From an uncultured Collinsella sp. (GTDB lineage: Bacteria > Actinomycetota > Coriobacteriia > Coriobacteriales > Coriobacteriaceae): a stretch of 15,133 nt of DNA. The notes below the pieces were generated by a model. That model was not told the origin of the DNA, searched no databases, and was given only the letters and a program-made list of their open reading frames with translations. A program made the translations under genes and the position numbers. The stretch lies in NCBI GenBank assembly GCA_900755685.1, contig CAAEHI010000016.1, forward strand, positions 1-15,133, in the 5' to 3' direction. Positions 13,612-15,133 of this stretch are shown here, one piece after another (positions within the stretch are counted from its first letter, which is position 1; each line of letters begins with the position of its first letter).

Positions 13612-15133
13612 TCACGCTCCCTGTGCGGCAAGCGCTGCGGTCAGGACGATACCGGCGATCTTAGCGGCCTTGACGTCATGCTTGTCGAAATCCTCCAAGG
13701 CCACCGAGATAGCGACCGTGGGTGAATCGTAAGGTGCAAAGCCAACGAACATCGAGTTGACGTTGGTGCCGCCGGTCTCGGCCGAGCCGGTCTTGCCGGC
13801 GACCTTGACGCCGGGGATTTGGGCATCGGTGCCGGTGCCGGACTGGACGACGGCAAGCATGGCCTGCTTGACCTGGTCGGCCGTGGCGGAGCTGACGGCC
13901 TGACCAAGCGAGCGGGACTGCGTGGTCTTGACCACGGTTCCGTCCGGGGCGAGTACCTGGGCTACAAAGTACGGGTCCATGACCACGCCGCTGTTAGCGA
14001 TGGCGGCGGCAATCACGGCGTTTTGCATGACGGTGGTCTGCGGGCCGGGCGTGTGGTCCATGCCGACAGGCTGGCCTGCGCCGGCCCAGGCGGTCTCCCA
14101 CTCGGTCATGAGCGACGGGTCGGCCATGATGGAGGCCGCGGAGGTCAGGTCTTGGCCGAGCTTTTGGCCGTAGCCAAAGGCGTTGGCAAACTGTACGAGC
14201 GTGTTTGCGCCAACTTCGTTTGCCACCTGGCCAAAGACGACGTTGGAGGACACGGCAAAGGCCTGCTGCAGGCTGATGGTGCCGTAGCTCTCGTTGGCAT
14301 AGTTGGTGACCGGTGCGTTGCCGATGTCCATGGAGCCGGGCGCCTGGTAGGTGCTGGTAAGGCTGGCGGTACCGGTCTCGAGTGCCGCGGAAAGCGTAAC
14401 GACCTTAAACGTTGAGCCCGGCGTGTACAGCGCGTCCATGGCGCGATTGTACATGGAGCCGTCCTCGCCGCCGCCCGTCTGCAGCAGGGCATCGATGTTG
14501 GTGTTGTCGTAGGTGGGCGAGCTGGCACATGCGAGCACCGCGCCGGTACGCGGGTCGATGACCACTACAGCGCCCTTAAAGCCCTTGAGCGCCTGCTCAG
14601 CAGCCGTCTGGATGCGCGAGTCGATGGTGAGCTTGGCGGTGTTGCCCGGCTGGGTCTGGCCCGCGAGCGACGCGATGGCGTTGTTCCAGCTGGAGTAATC
14701 CTTAGAGCCGGTGAGCGTGTCGTTCATGACGCTCTCGATGGCGGTGGTGCCATACTGCTGGCTCACATAGCCAACCACGTGCGCTGCCAGGTTACCGTTG
14801 GGGTAGGAGCGTACGTAGGTGCCGTCCTCCTGCTGCAGCGACTCGGCCAGCGTCACGCCGTCGGACGTGATGATGGAACCGCGCTGGATGTACTTGGAGC
14901 GGGCGATGGTGTGGTTGTTGGTCGGCATGTCCTGATAGTCCTTGGCCTTGATGACCTGGACATAGGTGAGGTTGCCGATAAGGATGGCGAACAGCGCCGT
15001 AAAGGCGAGCACCGCACGGGTTAGACGGTTGGCGAGCGCAACGCGGCCGAGCACACCGGATTCAGGCGTGTCGAGCAGGCGACGGCGCATACGCGAGCCG
15101 ATGGAATGGCTGGCGGCCGCAGCGGGACGGCGA
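13612..15133 (-). CDS. pbpA: class B penicillin-binding protein (transpeptidase), 5' end outside the window
   Basis: A membrane-anchored transpeptidase that cross-links peptidoglycan, probably with a RodA/FtsW partner lying beyond the window. Numbering from the Met at 15090, there is one membrane span (about 27-48), then a non-catalytic region with the R1 motif RGSIITSDGVTLA (70-82). The transpeptidase domain (about 170-488) contains STFK (Ser226, Lys229), SSN (281-283) and KTG (433-435), so the catalytic set is complete. The Met at 15090 has no ribosome-binding site and the frame stays open to 15133 (RRPAAAASHSIGSR before it), so the true start is probably upstream. The stop lies 132 bp before pknB; no promoter is evident in that gap, so cotranscription is likely. 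The length is typical of PbpA proteins. Confidence 0.92.
   Translation of the reverse strand, partial: RRPAAAASHSIGSRMRRRLLDTPESGVLGRVALANRLTRAVLAFTALFAILIGNLTYVQVIKAKDYQDMPTNNHTIARSKYIQRGSIITSDGVTLAESLQQEDGTYVRSYPNGNLAAHVVGYVSQQYGTTAIESVMNDTLTGSKDYSSWNNAIASLAGQTQPGNTAKLTIDSRIQTAAEQALKGFKGAVVVIDPRTGAVLACASSPTYDNTNIDALLQTGGGEDGSMYNRAMDALYTPGSTFKVVTLSAALETGTASLTSTYQAPGSMDIGNAPVTNYANESYGTISLQQAFAVSSNVVFGQVANEVGANTLVQFANAFGYGQKLGQDLTSAASIMADPSLMTEWETAWAGAGQPVGMDHTPGPQTTVMQNAVIAAAIANSGVVMDPYFVAQVLAPDGTVVKTTQSRSLGQAVSSATADQVKQAMLAVVQSGTGTDAQIPGVKVAGKTGSAETGGTNVNSMFVGFAPYDSPTVAISVALEDFDKHDVKAAKIAGIVLTAALAAQGA

Overview
The window looks like a chromosomal piece of a high-GC Actinobacterium of the Coriobacteriia, most like Collinsella. 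The basis is the codon bias, the Shine-Dalgarno-led genes, the pbpA-pknB pair with four PASTA repeats, and a mannose-family PTS operon with a DUF956 gene, all common in that group. The genus is inferred from overall character and was not checked by any search.

Left end (1-163): the first codons of a minus-strand gene and a sequence resembling an insertion-sequence terminus. 164-1660 (minus): a 498-residue protein with a long acidic cytoplasmic region, one membrane span and an outer region, function unknown.

1793-6597 is a divergent redox-type module. A TetR regulator and an 8-9 span membrane protein (DUF5692-like) lie on the minus strand. A 925-residue flavoprotein with several iron-sulfur clusters lies on the plus strand. 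The divergent region holds two perfect TTGAC-N5-GTCAA palindromes 23 bp apart, the likely TetR operators.

6645-7220: a compact, apparently pseudoknotted candidate RNA with a final hairpin touching the ribosome-binding site, then a GTG-started hypA gene for nickel insertion. 7221-7556 is an AT-rich leader with two GTTTAAAC sites.

7557-10839 is a mannose-family PTS operon: EIIAB fusion, EIIC and EIID, then, past a terminator-like hairpin, a DUF956 (ManO-like) gene.

10863-11061 is a degenerate array of about 61-bp tandem units, each made of an inverted pair of 15-mers. 11142-11217 is tRNA-Arg(CCT). It is followed by two terminators, an exact 25-bp direct copy of its 3' end and an exact 26-bp inverted copy of its 3' half, which suggests an integration or rearrangement scar.

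11435-15133 (minus) holds the growth and division pair: PASTA Ser/Thr kinase PknB, preceded by a class B penicillin-binding protein that runs off the window. The strongest candidates for something undescribed are the RNA before hypA, the twin-operator redox module, the 61-bp array and the tRNA-end duplication.
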